From: Sphaerisporangium rhizosphaerae
Lineage (GTDB): Bacteria > Actinomycetota > Actinomycetes > Streptosporangiales > Streptosporangiaceae
Assembly: GCF_042665155.1 (NCBI RefSeq)
Contig: NZ_JBHTCG010000003.1
Coordinates: 1 to 64,000, forward strand
DNA: 64,000 nucleotides
Direction of reading: 5' to 3'
Shown one piece after another: positions 24,374 to 31,813 of this stretch; the stretch's first letter is position 1, and the number at the start of each line of letters is the position of its first letter. The position numbers and the translations under genes are program-made. The notes beneath the pieces are model-generated. The model did not search any database. It saw nothing but the letters and a program-made list of their open reading frames with translations, and had not been told where the DNA came from.

Positions 24374-24847
24374 ATGCCGTTCATCGAGAAGCACATGCGG
24401 CCGCTCGCCCCCATCACGGTCGGCGGCCGTCCGTACAAGCGATATCACGTCGACCGGGCCGACCGGCCGATCGAGCCGGAGGTGGAGAAGGCCGCCTACG
24501 AGTTCCTGCCCACCCTGGTGCCCGCGCCCGCTCCCGACGCGCCGGCCGGCTGGATCGTCCTCCACAGGGGCGGGGACACCGGCGCCTACCTGTGCGTCTA
24601 CACCTGGGTGTGGGACAACGTGGTCGACGCGCGGACCGCCGCCGCGGGCCAGCCGGCCGTGGACTGTCCCGACGAGGACCCCACGCACTTCGTGTCCGAG
24701 GACCGGCCCTGGGTCGGCTGTGTGTGGGAGCTGCCCGCGCTGGAGCACGAGCGGTCCTCGTGGGTGCGGCACATGTTCGTCAACGACACCCCCGATCTCG
24801 ACGGCTACCTCGCCGACACGCGCCCGGAAGGCATGGTGGGACTGTGA
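24374..24847 (+). CDS. Hypothetical protein, WYL-associated
   Basis: A 157-residue soluble protein beginning MPFIEKHMRPLAPITVGG. Its centre is rich in aromatic residues and Trp (LCVYTWVWDNVVD, DRPWVGCVWELPAL, RSSWVRHMFVND). It has no signal peptide and no family I can name with confidence. ATG 24374 was chosen over GTG 24344 because the latter lies inside the candidate operator. The stop overlaps the GTG of the next gene by four bases. Divergent placement from the WYL regulator suggests control by it. Confidence 0.7.
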   Translation: MPFIEKHMRPLAPITVGGRPYKRYHVDRADRPIEPEVEKAAYEFLPTLVPAPAPDAPAGWIVLHRGGDTGAYLCVYTWVWDNVVDARTAAAGQPAVDCPDEDPTHFVSEDRPWVGCVWELPALEHERSSWVRHMFVNDTPDLDGYLADTRPEGMVGL

Positions 24848-25296
24848 ACGACTTCGACTTCTACGTCGGGACCTGGGAGGTCGCCAACCGGCGGCTGCTG
24901 AAGCGCAACGCCGGGTGCACCGAGTGGGAGGAGTTCTCCGGCGTCTCGGTGGCGCACGGCTTCTGGGGCGGGGCCGGGAACTTCGACGAGATCACCTTCC
25001 CGGACAAGGACTTCAACGGCGTGACGGTCCGCGTCCGCAACCCCGCGACCGGCGAGTGGTCGCTGTACTGGGGCAACAGCACGCGCGGCCTGGACCCGGT
25101 CCCGGTCGTCGGCCGGTTCGTGGACGGGATCGGCGCGTTCTACGCCGACGACACCGACGACGGGCAGCCGATCAGGGTGCGGTACACCTGGTCGGACATC
25201 ACGCCCACGACGTGCCGGTGGGAGCAGGCGTTCTCCTACGACGACGAACGCACGTGGGAGACCAACTGGATCATGGAGTCGACGAAGGTGTCCTGA
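24844..25296 (+). CDS. Small DUF1579/lipocalin-like hypothetical protein
   Basis: A 150-residue protein with the pattern DFDFYVGTWEVANRRLL near the start. A run of beta-strands follows (GVTVRVRNPATGEWSLYWGN, IGAFYADDTDDGQPIRVRYT, WEQAFSYDDERTWETNW). A short FY.GTW start and an all-beta body recall DUF1579 or calycin-like small-molecule binders; this assignment is from memory of the pattern and remains tentative. GTG 24844 overlaps the preceding stop, so the two proteins are probably made together under the WYL regulator. Confidence 0.7.
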   Translation: MNDFDFYVGTWEVANRRLLKRNAGCTEWEEFSGVSVAHGFWGGAGNFDEITFPDKDFNGVTVRVRNPATGEWSLYWGNSTRGLDPVPVVGRFVDGIGAFYADDTDDGQPIRVRYTWSDITPTTCRWEQAFSYDDERTWETNWIMESTKVS

Positions 25297-25380
25297 CCAC
25301 GCGCCGCGGGAGCCGGTGAGCCGGCCCGGGGCTCGCGCCCGCCCGGCGGGCCCCGGGGCGCTCAGGGAAACGCCATCTTC

Positions 25381-25407
25381 TTCTGGTAGTTGAATAAGGG
25401 ACCAGAA
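25381..25407 (+). promoter_or_regulatory. Inverted repeat just before a ribosome-binding site
   Basis: TTCTGGT (25381-25387) and ACCAGAA (25401-25407) form a perfect 7-bp inverted repeat with a 13-base AT-rich spacer. AGAGGAGG, the ribosome-binding site of the hydrolase at 25424, follows at once. It could be an operator or an RNA hairpin affecting translation. Confidence 0.3.
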
Positions 25408-25423
25408 AGAGGAGGCAAGTCTG

Positions 25424-26167
25424 ATGAGCGACGCGATATGGGCCGGCACGGTGGGCTTCACGGGACACGAGCAGGCCGAACTGGAGGCATACCTCGCCCG
25501 GCCGCTCGGTGACCGGCCGCGGGGCGGGGTGGTCGTGATCCACCACATGCCCGGCTACGACGAGGGCACGAAGGAGATCGTCCGCAGGTTCGCCGCCGGC
25601 GGATACGCGGCGGTGTGCCCGAATTTGTACTCCCGGGAGGGCGCCGGCGTCAGCCCCGACGACCAGGCCGCCGCCGCGCGGGCCAAGGGCGGCGTGCCGG
25701 ACGAGCAGCTCGTCGGCGACGTCGCCGGGGCCGCGGCGTACCTCAACTCCCTCGACCACGCCAACGGCAAGATCGGCGTGATCGGGTACTGCTCGGGCGG
25801 CCGCCAGTCGTTCCTGGCCGCCTGCTCCCTCCAGATCGACGCCGCCGTCGACTGCTACGGCGCGTTCGTGGCCGCCGACCCGCCCGCGGACTTCCCGCTC
25901 AAGGCGCGCTCGCTGCTGTCCAGGGCCGCCGACCTCTCGTGCCCGCTGCTGGGGTTGTTCGGCGAGCAGGACTCCTACCCCGCGCCCTCCGAGGTCGGTG
26001 TGATCGAGGCCGAGCTGGACAAGCTCGGCAAGGAGCACGAGTTCCACATCTTCCCCGACGCCGGGCACGGGTTCTTCTCCACCGACCGTGCCGCCTACCG
26101 CCCCGTCGCCGCGGTCGAGGGCTGGAAGAAGATCTTCGCCTTCTACGGCCGCCACCTCGCCGCCTGA
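25424..26167 (+). CDS. Dienelactone hydrolase family protein
   Basis: A 247-residue alpha/beta hydrolase. The nucleophile elbow GYCSGG holds the Cys typical of dienelactone hydrolases; the Asp lies in LFGEQDSYPAP and the His in FPDAGHGF. GGVVVIHHMPGYDEGTKEI is the oxyanion-hole region. It hydrolyses lactones or esters in the cytoplasm; the natural substrate is unknown. A strong AGAGGAGG precedes ATG 25424. A small gene follows after 12 bases on the same strand and is likely in the same transcript. Confidence 0.9.
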   Translation: MSDAIWAGTVGFTGHEQAELEAYLARPLGDRPRGGVVVIHHMPGYDEGTKEIVRRFAAGGYAAVCPNLYSREGAGVSPDDQAAAARAKGGVPDEQLVGDVAGAAAYLNSLDHANGKIGVIGYCSGGRQSFLAACSLQIDAAVDCYGAFVAADPPADFPLKARSLLSRAADLSCPLLGLFGEQDSYPAPSEVGVIEAELDKLGKEHEFHIFPDAGHGFFSTDRAAYRPVAAVEGWKKIFAFYGRHLAA

Positions 26168-26179
26168 CAGGAGTCCGCC

Positions 26180-26452
26180 ATGTGCACCTACCTCACCGAG
26201 AACTTCGAGCTCGACGGCGCGGGCAAGGGCGCCACCGGCTGGTTCACCGTCAGCCAGGGCGCCGTCTACGTCGACCACCCCTACCACGCCACCCACGAGC
26301 ACACCGTGAACATCGACTTCACCAACCCCTCGGAGGGCCCGTCGGCTCGGGTGGCGGTCGAGCTCACCGAGGAGTCGGCGCTGGCCCTGGTGGAGGCCAT
26401 CCACAGGACCCTGGCCGCCGCCCCGCCCGGCCTCGCCTCCGCCAAGCGCTGA
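26180..26452 (+). CDS. Small conserved protein, DUF6295-like
   Basis: A 90-residue protein starting MCTYLTENFELDGAGKGATG. It has a His-rich turn (DHPYHATHEHTVNIDF) and a C-terminal helix (LTEESALALVEAIHRTL). The pattern resembles the small family I recall as DUF6295, of unknown role; this match was not tested. The His cluster could bind metal. It lies 12 bases behind the dienelactone hydrolase with CAGGAG before its ATG, so the two probably form an operon. Confidence 0.7.
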   Translation: MCTYLTENFELDGAGKGATGWFTVSQGAVYVDHPYHATHEHTVNIDFTNPSEGPSARVAVELTEESALALVEAIHRTLAAAPPGLASAKR

Positions 26453-26556
26453 CCCCGCGCCTCCTCCAACGAGGGACGGGCCGCCCTGCCCGCCAGGCCC
26501 TCGGCCCGTCCCCGCTACGGCTGATCACCCAGAAAGGCGTCATCGCCGCCGGAATC

Positions 26557-26967
26557 TCAGGCGTTCACCCCGTGCTTGGTGGTTTCGCCGAGCAGCTTTC
26601 CGACCGCCTGATGACTGACACCCAGGAGCGCGCCGATCTCGCGCTGGGCATAGCCGCGTTCTCTCAGGCGCCGTGCGGTGGCGCGAGTGCGCCTGGTCGC
26701 CTCCTCGCGGAGACGCTCGGCCTCACGGCGCACCTGGCGAGTGCTGACGAGTTCGTGGGCGAGTGGTTCGTCGGCGGGGGTGATCTCGATGTCGCCCACA
26801 TCCGCGGGATCGACGTCGAAGTGCAGGGCGAGGAGATCGCGCACCATCGCCTCGGCCTTGTCCAGACGGCGGGCCTGCGTGTAGGCGGGGCGCCGCAACC
26901 CCGGCCCTTCGACGACGAGTGCCCACCAGTCGCCGGACCTCTGAGCCGTTACCCGGAAGGTACTCAC
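26557..26967 (-). CDS. HicB-like antitoxin with C-terminal HTH
   Basis: A 136-residue protein. The N-terminal half (FRVTAQRSGDWWALVVEGP ... QARRLDKAEAMVRDLLA) has the HicB partial RNase H-like beta-alpha arrangement. The C-terminal part is a charged helix followed by a helix-turn-helix, YAQREIGALLGVSHQAVGKL, which would bind the operon promoter. GTG 26967 overlaps the upstream HicA-like stop (GTGA), so toxin precedes antitoxin as in classical hicAB. The antitoxin probably neutralises the toxin and represses the operon. Confidence 0.78.
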   Translation of the reverse strand: MSTFRVTAQRSGDWWALVVEGPGLRRPAYTQARRLDKAEAMVRDLLALHFDVDPADVGDIEITPADEPLAHELVSTRQVRREAERLREEATRRTRATARRLRERGYAQREIGALLGVSHQAVGKLLGETTKHGVNA

Positions 26968-27209
26968 CTGCCCTCTCCCTCCCTTTTGTCCTCAGCCCGC
27001 GCCGCGTCATCCAGCATCTCTTCCCAGCTTCGCAGAATGCCTCTGGCGGTCAGCTCATTGATCTCGCTATGCCGTGGGACGATGACCGCTTCGCCGCCGA
27101 CATACCACTTGTCGTGCCCGGCACCGTGCACATCAGGGGTCTTGGAAAATTCGAAGCCGAACTTCTTCGCCAAGCGCGCCATCCGATTGAGAAGGTCATT
27201 TCGCTTCAC
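26964..27209 (-). CDS. HicA-like mRNA interferase toxin
   Basis: An 81-residue basic protein. RNDLLNRMARLAKKFGFEFS, the strand around GAGHDKWYVGG with its central His, and VIVPRHSEINELTARGILR follow the HicA double-stranded-RNA-binding-like fold, where the His in the second strand is catalytic. The usual GSHH is replaced by GAGHD, so activity should not be taken for granted. GTG 27209 is chosen because TAGCCT lies seven bases upstream (leaderless) and because the protein then has normal HicA length. The C-terminus is highly charged. The gene overlaps the HicB-like gene by four bases. Confidence 0.75.
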   Translation of the reverse strand: MKRNDLLNRMARLAKKFGFEFSKTPDVHGAGHDKWYVGGEAVIVPRHSEINELTARGILRSWEEMLDDAARAEDKREGEGR

Positions 27210-27216
27210 CCAGGTT

Positions 27217-27256
27217 AGGCTACTTGGTTGCCAACTACAAGGCAGGCTGGTTGCCA
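27217..27256 (-). promoter_or_regulatory. hicAB-like promoter with repeated operator
   Basis: On the minus strand TAGCCT (27217-27222) ends seven bases before GTG 27209. Two copies of TGGCAACCA (27225-27233 and 27248-27256, read on the minus strand) lie just upstream, and the nearer one is part of the palindrome TTGGTTGCCAA (27224-27234). They are suitable binding sites for the HTH of the HicB-like protein. Confidence 0.45.
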
Positions 27257-27411
27257 TGCGATGCGGGCCTGGGACTCCAGCAAATGCCGTCAAGGCAGCA
27301 GGTGCCTCAAGGTGGACGACCGACTCGCCACCAGCGCCTCGTGCACCTGGGCCGTCGGCGACGTCGCGAGGAGCCCGCACGTCCGGTGGCGTGATCGTAG
27401 GATGGGCGGCC

Positions 27412-27804
27412 ATGAGCGTTCGCGAGCTTCGTCTGGTCGTCACCGCCGAGGACTACGAGGAGGCGCTGCGGTTCTACCGTGACGTGCTGGGCCTGCCTGA
27501 GCTCGCCGACTTCTCCTCGCCGGACGGCAGGGTGCGGCTGCTGGACGCGGGCCGGGCGACCCTGGAGATCATCGACTCCCGGCAGGCGGAGTTCATCGAC
27601 CGCGTGGAGGTCGGGCATCGGGTCGCCGGGCCGATCAGGGTCGCCCTGGAGGTGGGTGACACGGCCGGCACCGCCGCCGAACTCGCCGATGCCGGGGCGG
27701 AGGTCATCGCACCCCCCACGCGCACCCCGTGGAACTCGCTGAACGCCCGCCTGGCGGCCCCTGCCGGGTTACAGCTCACCCTGTTCGAGGAACTCGGCGA
27801 CTGA
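27412..27804 (+). CDS. VOC (glyoxalase/bleomycin-resistance) family protein
   Basis: A 130-residue vicinal-oxygen-chelate protein. ELRLVVTAEDYEEALRFYRDV, LLDAGRATLEIIDSRQAE and PIRVALEVGDTAGTAAELADA, then WNSLNARLAAPAGLQLTLFEE, give the usual two beta-alpha-beta-beta-beta modules. Relatives bind metals or small molecules and include lyases and resistance proteins; which applies here is unknown. ATG 27412 lies eight bases after TAGGAT (27398-27403), so the mRNA may be leaderless. The gene stands alone, transcribed away from the hicAB-like pair. Confidence 0.85.
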   Translation: MSVRELRLVVTAEDYEEALRFYRDVLGLPELADFSSPDGRVRLLDAGRATLEIIDSRQAEFIDRVEVGHRVAGPIRVALEVGDTAGTAAELADAGAEVIAPPTRTPWNSLNARLAAPAGLQLTLFEELGD

Positions 27805-27910
27805 AGCCGCCGCCGCGGTCTGCTCGTCCCGGCCGCCGGCCTGGTTCTCCGCGCGTGGTGAGGCTGGGTACGTCGTCGCGGGTCAGAGGAAGCAAGCCCG
27901 GAGTGGGAGG

Positions 27911-28471
27911 TCAGAGGGAGTAGATGGCCAGGGCGGTGAGGCCGATGCTCAGGGCGACGAAGCCGAGGGTTCTGGGACGCTGTGCGGCCTCCCGCCGGGA
28001 GGAGACGACCAGGACGGCGCCGAGGGTCGCCGCCGCAGTCAGGTGCAGTCCATACCACACGGGGATCGGCACTTTGGCGAGGAAGGTGCCGCTCAGCAGG
28101 TCGTCGGCGGAGGCGTAGCCGGCAAGCCCTGTGAGCGCGCCGAGGCCCAGCGCGGCGAACCCGTAACGGAAGCGGCCGAACAGGATCCACGCGACGACCC
28201 CGAGGCCGAGCAGCACTGAGGAGTTGTGGTGCAGCTGACGCACGAGCAGGCCACCCCGCACGTCCATTCTGATCTTCAGGACGGAGGCGTAGGCGTCGCT
28301 CATCTGGGCGCCTTGCAGCGGCGCGTAGGAGCCGTCGTATGCCACCGTCCCCCCGCCCGGCTCGTAGTAGTACGCGAGGAAGCCGCCGGTGAGCAGGACG
28401 ACCACAAAACAGTAGACGAGTATGTCGCCCATCAGTTGCCGCACGCGATCCACCGCCGTATCCCACCACAA
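27911..28471 (-). CDS. Degenerate cytochrome b N-terminal domain protein
   Basis: A 186-residue membrane protein clearly related to actinobacterial cytochrome b of the bc complex (QcrB): YDGSYAPLQGAQMSDAYASV, DVRGGLLVRQLHH and SADDLLSGT match in order. It is much shorter. About 40 residues between the DDLLSGT loop and the fourth core helix are missing, and the C-terminal half is absent. H81 and H143 keep the two ligands expected for the low-potential haem. The two positions for the high-potential haem are W95 and S158. It is probably a single-haem or haem-free relative of unknown role. Confidence 0.75.
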   Translation of the reverse strand: MWWDTAVDRVRQLMGDILVYCFVVVLLTGGFLAYYYEPGGGTVAYDGSYAPLQGAQMSDAYASVLKIRMDVRGGLLVRQLHHNSSVLLGLGVVAWILFGRFRYGFAALGLGALTGLAGYASADDLLSGTFLAKVPIPVWYGLHLTAAATLGAVLVVSSRREAAQRPRTLGFVALSIGLTALAIYSL

Positions 28472-28516
28472 CGGGATGAAGCGGGGTTGGCTTTCTGATC
28501 AGGTCCCGGCCGGGCG

Positions 28517-29614
28517 TCACAGTTGCCGCAGGACCTTGTCCAGGGCCTCGGCGACGCGCTCCTGCTGGTCGGCGGTCAGGTGGGGGTGCATGGGCAGCGA
28601 CAGGATCTCGGCGGCGGCCTTCTCGGCGACCGGGAAGTCGCCGGGGCCGTGGCCGAGATCGCCGAAGGCCGGTTGCAGGTGCACCGGCACCGGGTAGTGG
28701 ATCTGGGCCTGCACCCCGGCCTCCTGGAGCCCGGCGAGCACCCGGTCGCGCTCGGGCACGCGGATCACGTACAGGTGCCACACGTGCACGTTGCCCGGGG
28801 CGGCGCGCGGCACCCGCACGCCGTCGATGCCGGACAGCAGGTCCGCGTACCGGTCGGCGGCGGCGCGGCGCAGCTCGTTCCACCGGGCCAGGCGCGCGAG
28901 CTTGGCTCGCAGCACGACCGCCTGGAGGGTGTCCAGGCGCGAGTTGAAGCCGAGCGTCTCGTGCCGGTACTTCACCTCGCTGCCGTGGTTGGCGAGCAGG
29001 CGGACCGCGCGGGCCGTCTCGGCCGAGGAGGCCAGCACCGCCCCGGCCTCGCCGTACGCGCCGAGGTTCTTGCCCGCGTAGAAGCTGGTCGCGGCCAGGC
29101 CGACCGGGGGACGCCCGGCCTGCTCGGAGCCCTGTGACTGCGCGGCGTCCTCCACCACCGCGAGCCCGTGGCGCGCGGCCAGCTCGTGGACGGCTGTCAT
29201 CGGCGCCTGCTGGCCGTACAGATGGACCGGCAGCACCGCCGCCGTGCCGGTCCCGGCGGCGGTGGCGGCCGACGCCGGGTCCAGCAGCAGGAACTCCTCG
29301 TCGCAGTCGGCCAGCACCGGCCGCAGGCCGGCCCGGACGACGGCCTCGGCCGTGGCGACGAAGGTGTTGGCGGGCAGCACGGCCCCGGCGCCGGGCGGCA
29401 GGTCACTCGCGCGCAGCGCCAGCTCGACGGCGTCGGTGCCGTTGCCCACGCCCACGCAGTGCGGCACGCCGGAGAAGGCGGCGTACTCCTGCTCGAACGC
29501 CGCGACGTCCGGGCCCTGCACGAACGCCGTGGTCGCGAGCACGCGATCGAAGCCCTCGCGCACCTCCTCGGCCACCTCGGCGTGGGCCGCGCGCAGATCG
29601 ACGAACGGGATCAT
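28517..29614 (-). CDS. DegT/DnrJ/EryC1/StrS aminotransferase
   Basis: A 365-residue PLP enzyme of sugar aminotransferase type. GNGTDAVELALRA, FVATAEAVVRAG, VEDAAQSQGS and SFYAGKNLGAYGEAGAV mark the family, with K182 as the Schiff-base lysine. It transfers an amino group to a keto sugar nucleotide. Its ATG overlaps the stop of a NeuD/PglD-like acetyltransferase, a pairing typical of 4-amino-4,6-dideoxysugars (VioA/VioB, PglE/PglD). The dTDP-4-keto-6-deoxyglucose made by rfbAB in this locus is the obvious substrate, but this is inference. Confidence 0.92.
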   Translation of the reverse strand: MIPFVDLRAAHAEVAEEVREGFDRVLATTAFVQGPDVAAFEQEYAAFSGVPHCVGVGNGTDAVELALRASDLPPGAGAVLPANTFVATAEAVVRAGLRPVLADCDEEFLLLDPASAATAAGTGTAAVLPVHLYGQQAPMTAVHELAARHGLAVVEDAAQSQGSEQAGRPPVGLAATSFYAGKNLGAYGEAGAVLASSAETARAVRLLANHGSEVKYRHETLGFNSRLDTLQAVVLRAKLARLARWNELRRAAADRYADLLSGIDGVRVPRAAPGNVHVWHLYVIRVPERDRVLAGLQEAGVQAQIHYPVPVHLQPAFGDLGHGPGDFPVAEKAAAEILSLPMHPHLTADQQERVAEALDKVLRQL

Positions 29615-30300
29615 GTCAGTGCTCCAGGAGAGGGAAAGGGAGGGACGGGGACGGTGGAGGGGCGCAGGAAGCGGGCGGGCACGCCGGCCCAGACCTCGCG
29701 GGCGGGGACGTCGCGGGTCACGACCGACCCCATGCCGACCAGGGCGTAGGGCCCGATCGTCAAGGTCTCACGGACCAGCGCGCCCGAGCCGACGTAGGCG
29801 CCGGAGCCGACGCGGACGGCGCCGGCCAGTCGCGCGCCGGCGGCGAGCGTGGCGAAGTCCTCCACCACGTCGTCGTGCGTCAAGGTCACGTGCGGCATCA
29901 CGCTGACGTGCGCGCCCAGCGTGACGGCGGCGGTCAGCACGGTCTGCGCCAGCACGACCGACCCCGGGCCGATGGTGGAGGTGCGGGACACGCTCGCCGC
30001 CGGATGGACGAGCGTGGCGTACCGGGCGGGCGGCAGGCCGAGACGGGCGACGATGCGGGCCCGGCTGGTGTGGTCGCGGGGGCTTCCGGTGCAGACCACG
30101 ACCTGGGCGTCCTCCCGCTTCACCGCCAGGTCGGAGCCGCCGAGCACCGGCACCCCGTCCACGACGGCGCCGTGCTTGGCCGGGTCGTCGTCCAGGTGCC
30201 CGAGCAGTTCCCATGTCGGGGAGACGTCGTTGACGGCGTGGACGAGCTGCGCGGTCTCGCGGGCGAACCCTCCGGCGCCCACGATCAGCAGCGGCGTCAC
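29611..30300 (-). CDS. NeuD/PglD-like sugar O/N-acetyltransferase
   Basis: A 229-residue protein with an N-terminal Rossmann-like sugar-nucleotide site (LLIVGAGGFARETAQLV) and a C-terminal left-handed beta-helix (STIGPGSVVLAQTVLTAAV, VGSGAYVGSGALVRETLTIG). H142 in VTLTHDDVVEDFATL sits where PglD has its catalytic base. It would acetylate, from acetyl-CoA, the amino sugar made by the aminotransferase that follows with a four-base overlap. The GTG start at 30300 is 70 bases after the flippase stop. The C-terminal 15 residues are Pro-rich. Confidence 0.88.
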   Translation of the reverse strand: MTPLLIVGAGGFARETAQLVHAVNDVSPTWELLGHLDDDPAKHGAVVDGVPVLGGSDLAVKREDAQVVVCTGSPRDHTSRARIVARLGLPPARYATLVHPAASVSRTSTIGPGSVVLAQTVLTAAVTLGAHVSVMPHVTLTHDDVVEDFATLAAGARLAGAVRVGSGAYVGSGALVRETLTIGPYALVGMGSVVTRDVPAREVWAGVPARFLRPSTVPVPPFPSPGALT

Positions 30301-30370
30301 GCGGCCGCCCGGGGACGCGCCGCCGGCAGGGAAGGGAGTGTCATGCGGTCTCCTTGGTCGCGATGCGGGC

Positions 30371-31813
30371 TCACGCGGCCCGCCTGAGGTCGGCGAGCAC
30401 CCGGCGCCTGCGGTAGCCGTACAGGCCGACGACGAGCACGCCCGCCGTGCCGGCCGCCGCGAGGACGCCGAGATCAGGGACGATGACGCGGCCGGCGCCC
30501 ACGGCGAAGGCGCCGACGGCGAGCGCCGCCAGCACCGCGGGCCACAGGCTGCGCGCCAGGTCCGCCGGCCGGACGCCGGCCCGGCCGAGCATCCACAGGT
30601 AGGCGGGCAGCACCACCAGGCCGGCCACGGCGACCAGCGCGACGGCGGCCCCGCGCAGCCCGCCCTGGGTGACGCCGAGCCACATCGCGGGCACCAGCAC
30701 GGCCAGCCACAGCCCCTGGACGGCGAGCACGGCGCGCGAGCGTTCCAGGACGACCAGGTAGTCGTAGACCAGCTCGAAGAAGATCCGCAGGCCGGCGAGC
30801 ACGCCGAGCCCGGCGAGCGCGACGGCGGCCGGCCCCCACTGGTCCCCGTACACGAACCGAATGATCGCGGGAGCCGCGCCGCTCAGCAGCAGGCACATGG
30901 GCAGCGTCAGCCCGACCAGCAGGGCGGCGACCGTGACGAACGAGCGGCTCAGCGTGGGCCGGTCGTGCTGGAGCCGGGCGAACGCGGCAGGCGCGACCGC
31001 GCGCACCGGCTGGGAGAACACCGCGACCGGCCACCCGGACAGGTTGACCGCGAGCACGTAGAAGCCGAGCGCGGTGGAGCCGAGCACGTGGCCGACGACG
31101 ATCTGGTCGGCGTAGCCCACCGCGAAGACCAGCAGGGACGCACCGGCCAGCGGCAGTCCGAACCGGACGAGCCGGCGGGCCACCTCACGGTCGAAGCCGA
31201 ACCGCAGCCGCTGGGGCGCGAAGGAGACCAGCAGGGCGCCGCCCGCGAGCGAGCCGCAGACCCGGCCGACGGCCAGGCTCATCGCCCCCCAGCCGAGCAG
31301 GGCGAGCGCGAGGGAGATCAGCGCGCCGAGCCAGTTGTCCACCTGGTCGGCGATCATCTTGCGTCCCTGCATGAACTCGCGCTGCATCAGGGCCGCCGAG
31401 GTGGACACCAGCCCGTTGGTGACGACGCTGAGGGCCAGCACCCGCACCGGGCCGGTGGCGGCCGGGTTGCCCATCACCGCGGCGAACGCGGGCGCCGCCG
31501 CGACGAACGCGCCGCAGACCAGCACGCTGAACCCGGCCGACATCGTCGCCACGGTCGGCACGATGGACCGCGGGTCGCCCGGCCAGCGGACGATGGCGAG
31601 GCTCACCCCGAGCTCGTTGATGCTCAGCATGGCCAGCAACGCGACCAGTGCGACCGCGAACGTGCCGAACTCGGCCGGCCCGAGCACCCGGGCCAGCGTG
31701 ATGCCGATGGCCAGCGTCCCGAGCCGCGCCGCGATCGTGCTGAGCAGGCTCCAGCCCAGCGCCCTGCCCGCCCGGCTGCCGAGCGACGGCGCGTCGACCT
31801 CCGGGGCGGTCAC
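30371..31813 (-). CDS. Wzx-type oligosaccharide flippase
   Basis: A 480-residue MATE/MOP-superfamily protein with about 14 hydrophobic segments. LGWSLLSTIAARLGTLAIGI and ARVLGPAEFGTFAVALVALL open the protein, FGLPLAGASLLVFAVGYADQ and VVGHVLGSTALGFYVLAVNL lie mid-way, and LLSGAAPAIIRFVYGDQWG ends helix 9-10. These are standard polysaccharide-flippase features. It moves the undecaprenyl-linked repeat unit to the outer face. GTG 31813 overlaps the stop of the glycosyltransferase gene at 31810. Gene order (glycosyltransferase, flippase, acetyltransferase, aminotransferase) suggests one operon read right to left. Confidence 0.92.
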   Translation of the reverse strand: MTAPEVDAPSLGSRAGRALGWSLLSTIAARLGTLAIGITLARVLGPAEFGTFAVALVALLAMLSINELGVSLAIVRWPGDPRSIVPTVATMSAGFSVLVCGAFVAAAPAFAAVMGNPAATGPVRVLALSVVTNGLVSTSAALMQREFMQGRKMIADQVDNWLGALISLALALLGWGAMSLAVGRVCGSLAGGALLVSFAPQRLRFGFDREVARRLVRFGLPLAGASLLVFAVGYADQIVVGHVLGSTALGFYVLAVNLSGWPVAVFSQPVRAVAPAAFARLQHDRPTLSRSFVTVAALLVGLTLPMCLLLSGAAPAIIRFVYGDQWGPAAVALAGLGVLAGLRIFFELVYDYLVVLERSRAVLAVQGLWLAVLVPAMWLGVTQGGLRGAAVALVAVAGLVVLPAYLWMLGRAGVRPADLARSLWPAVLAALAVGAFAVGAGRVIVPDLGVLAAAGTAGVLVVGLYGYRRRRVLADLRRAA

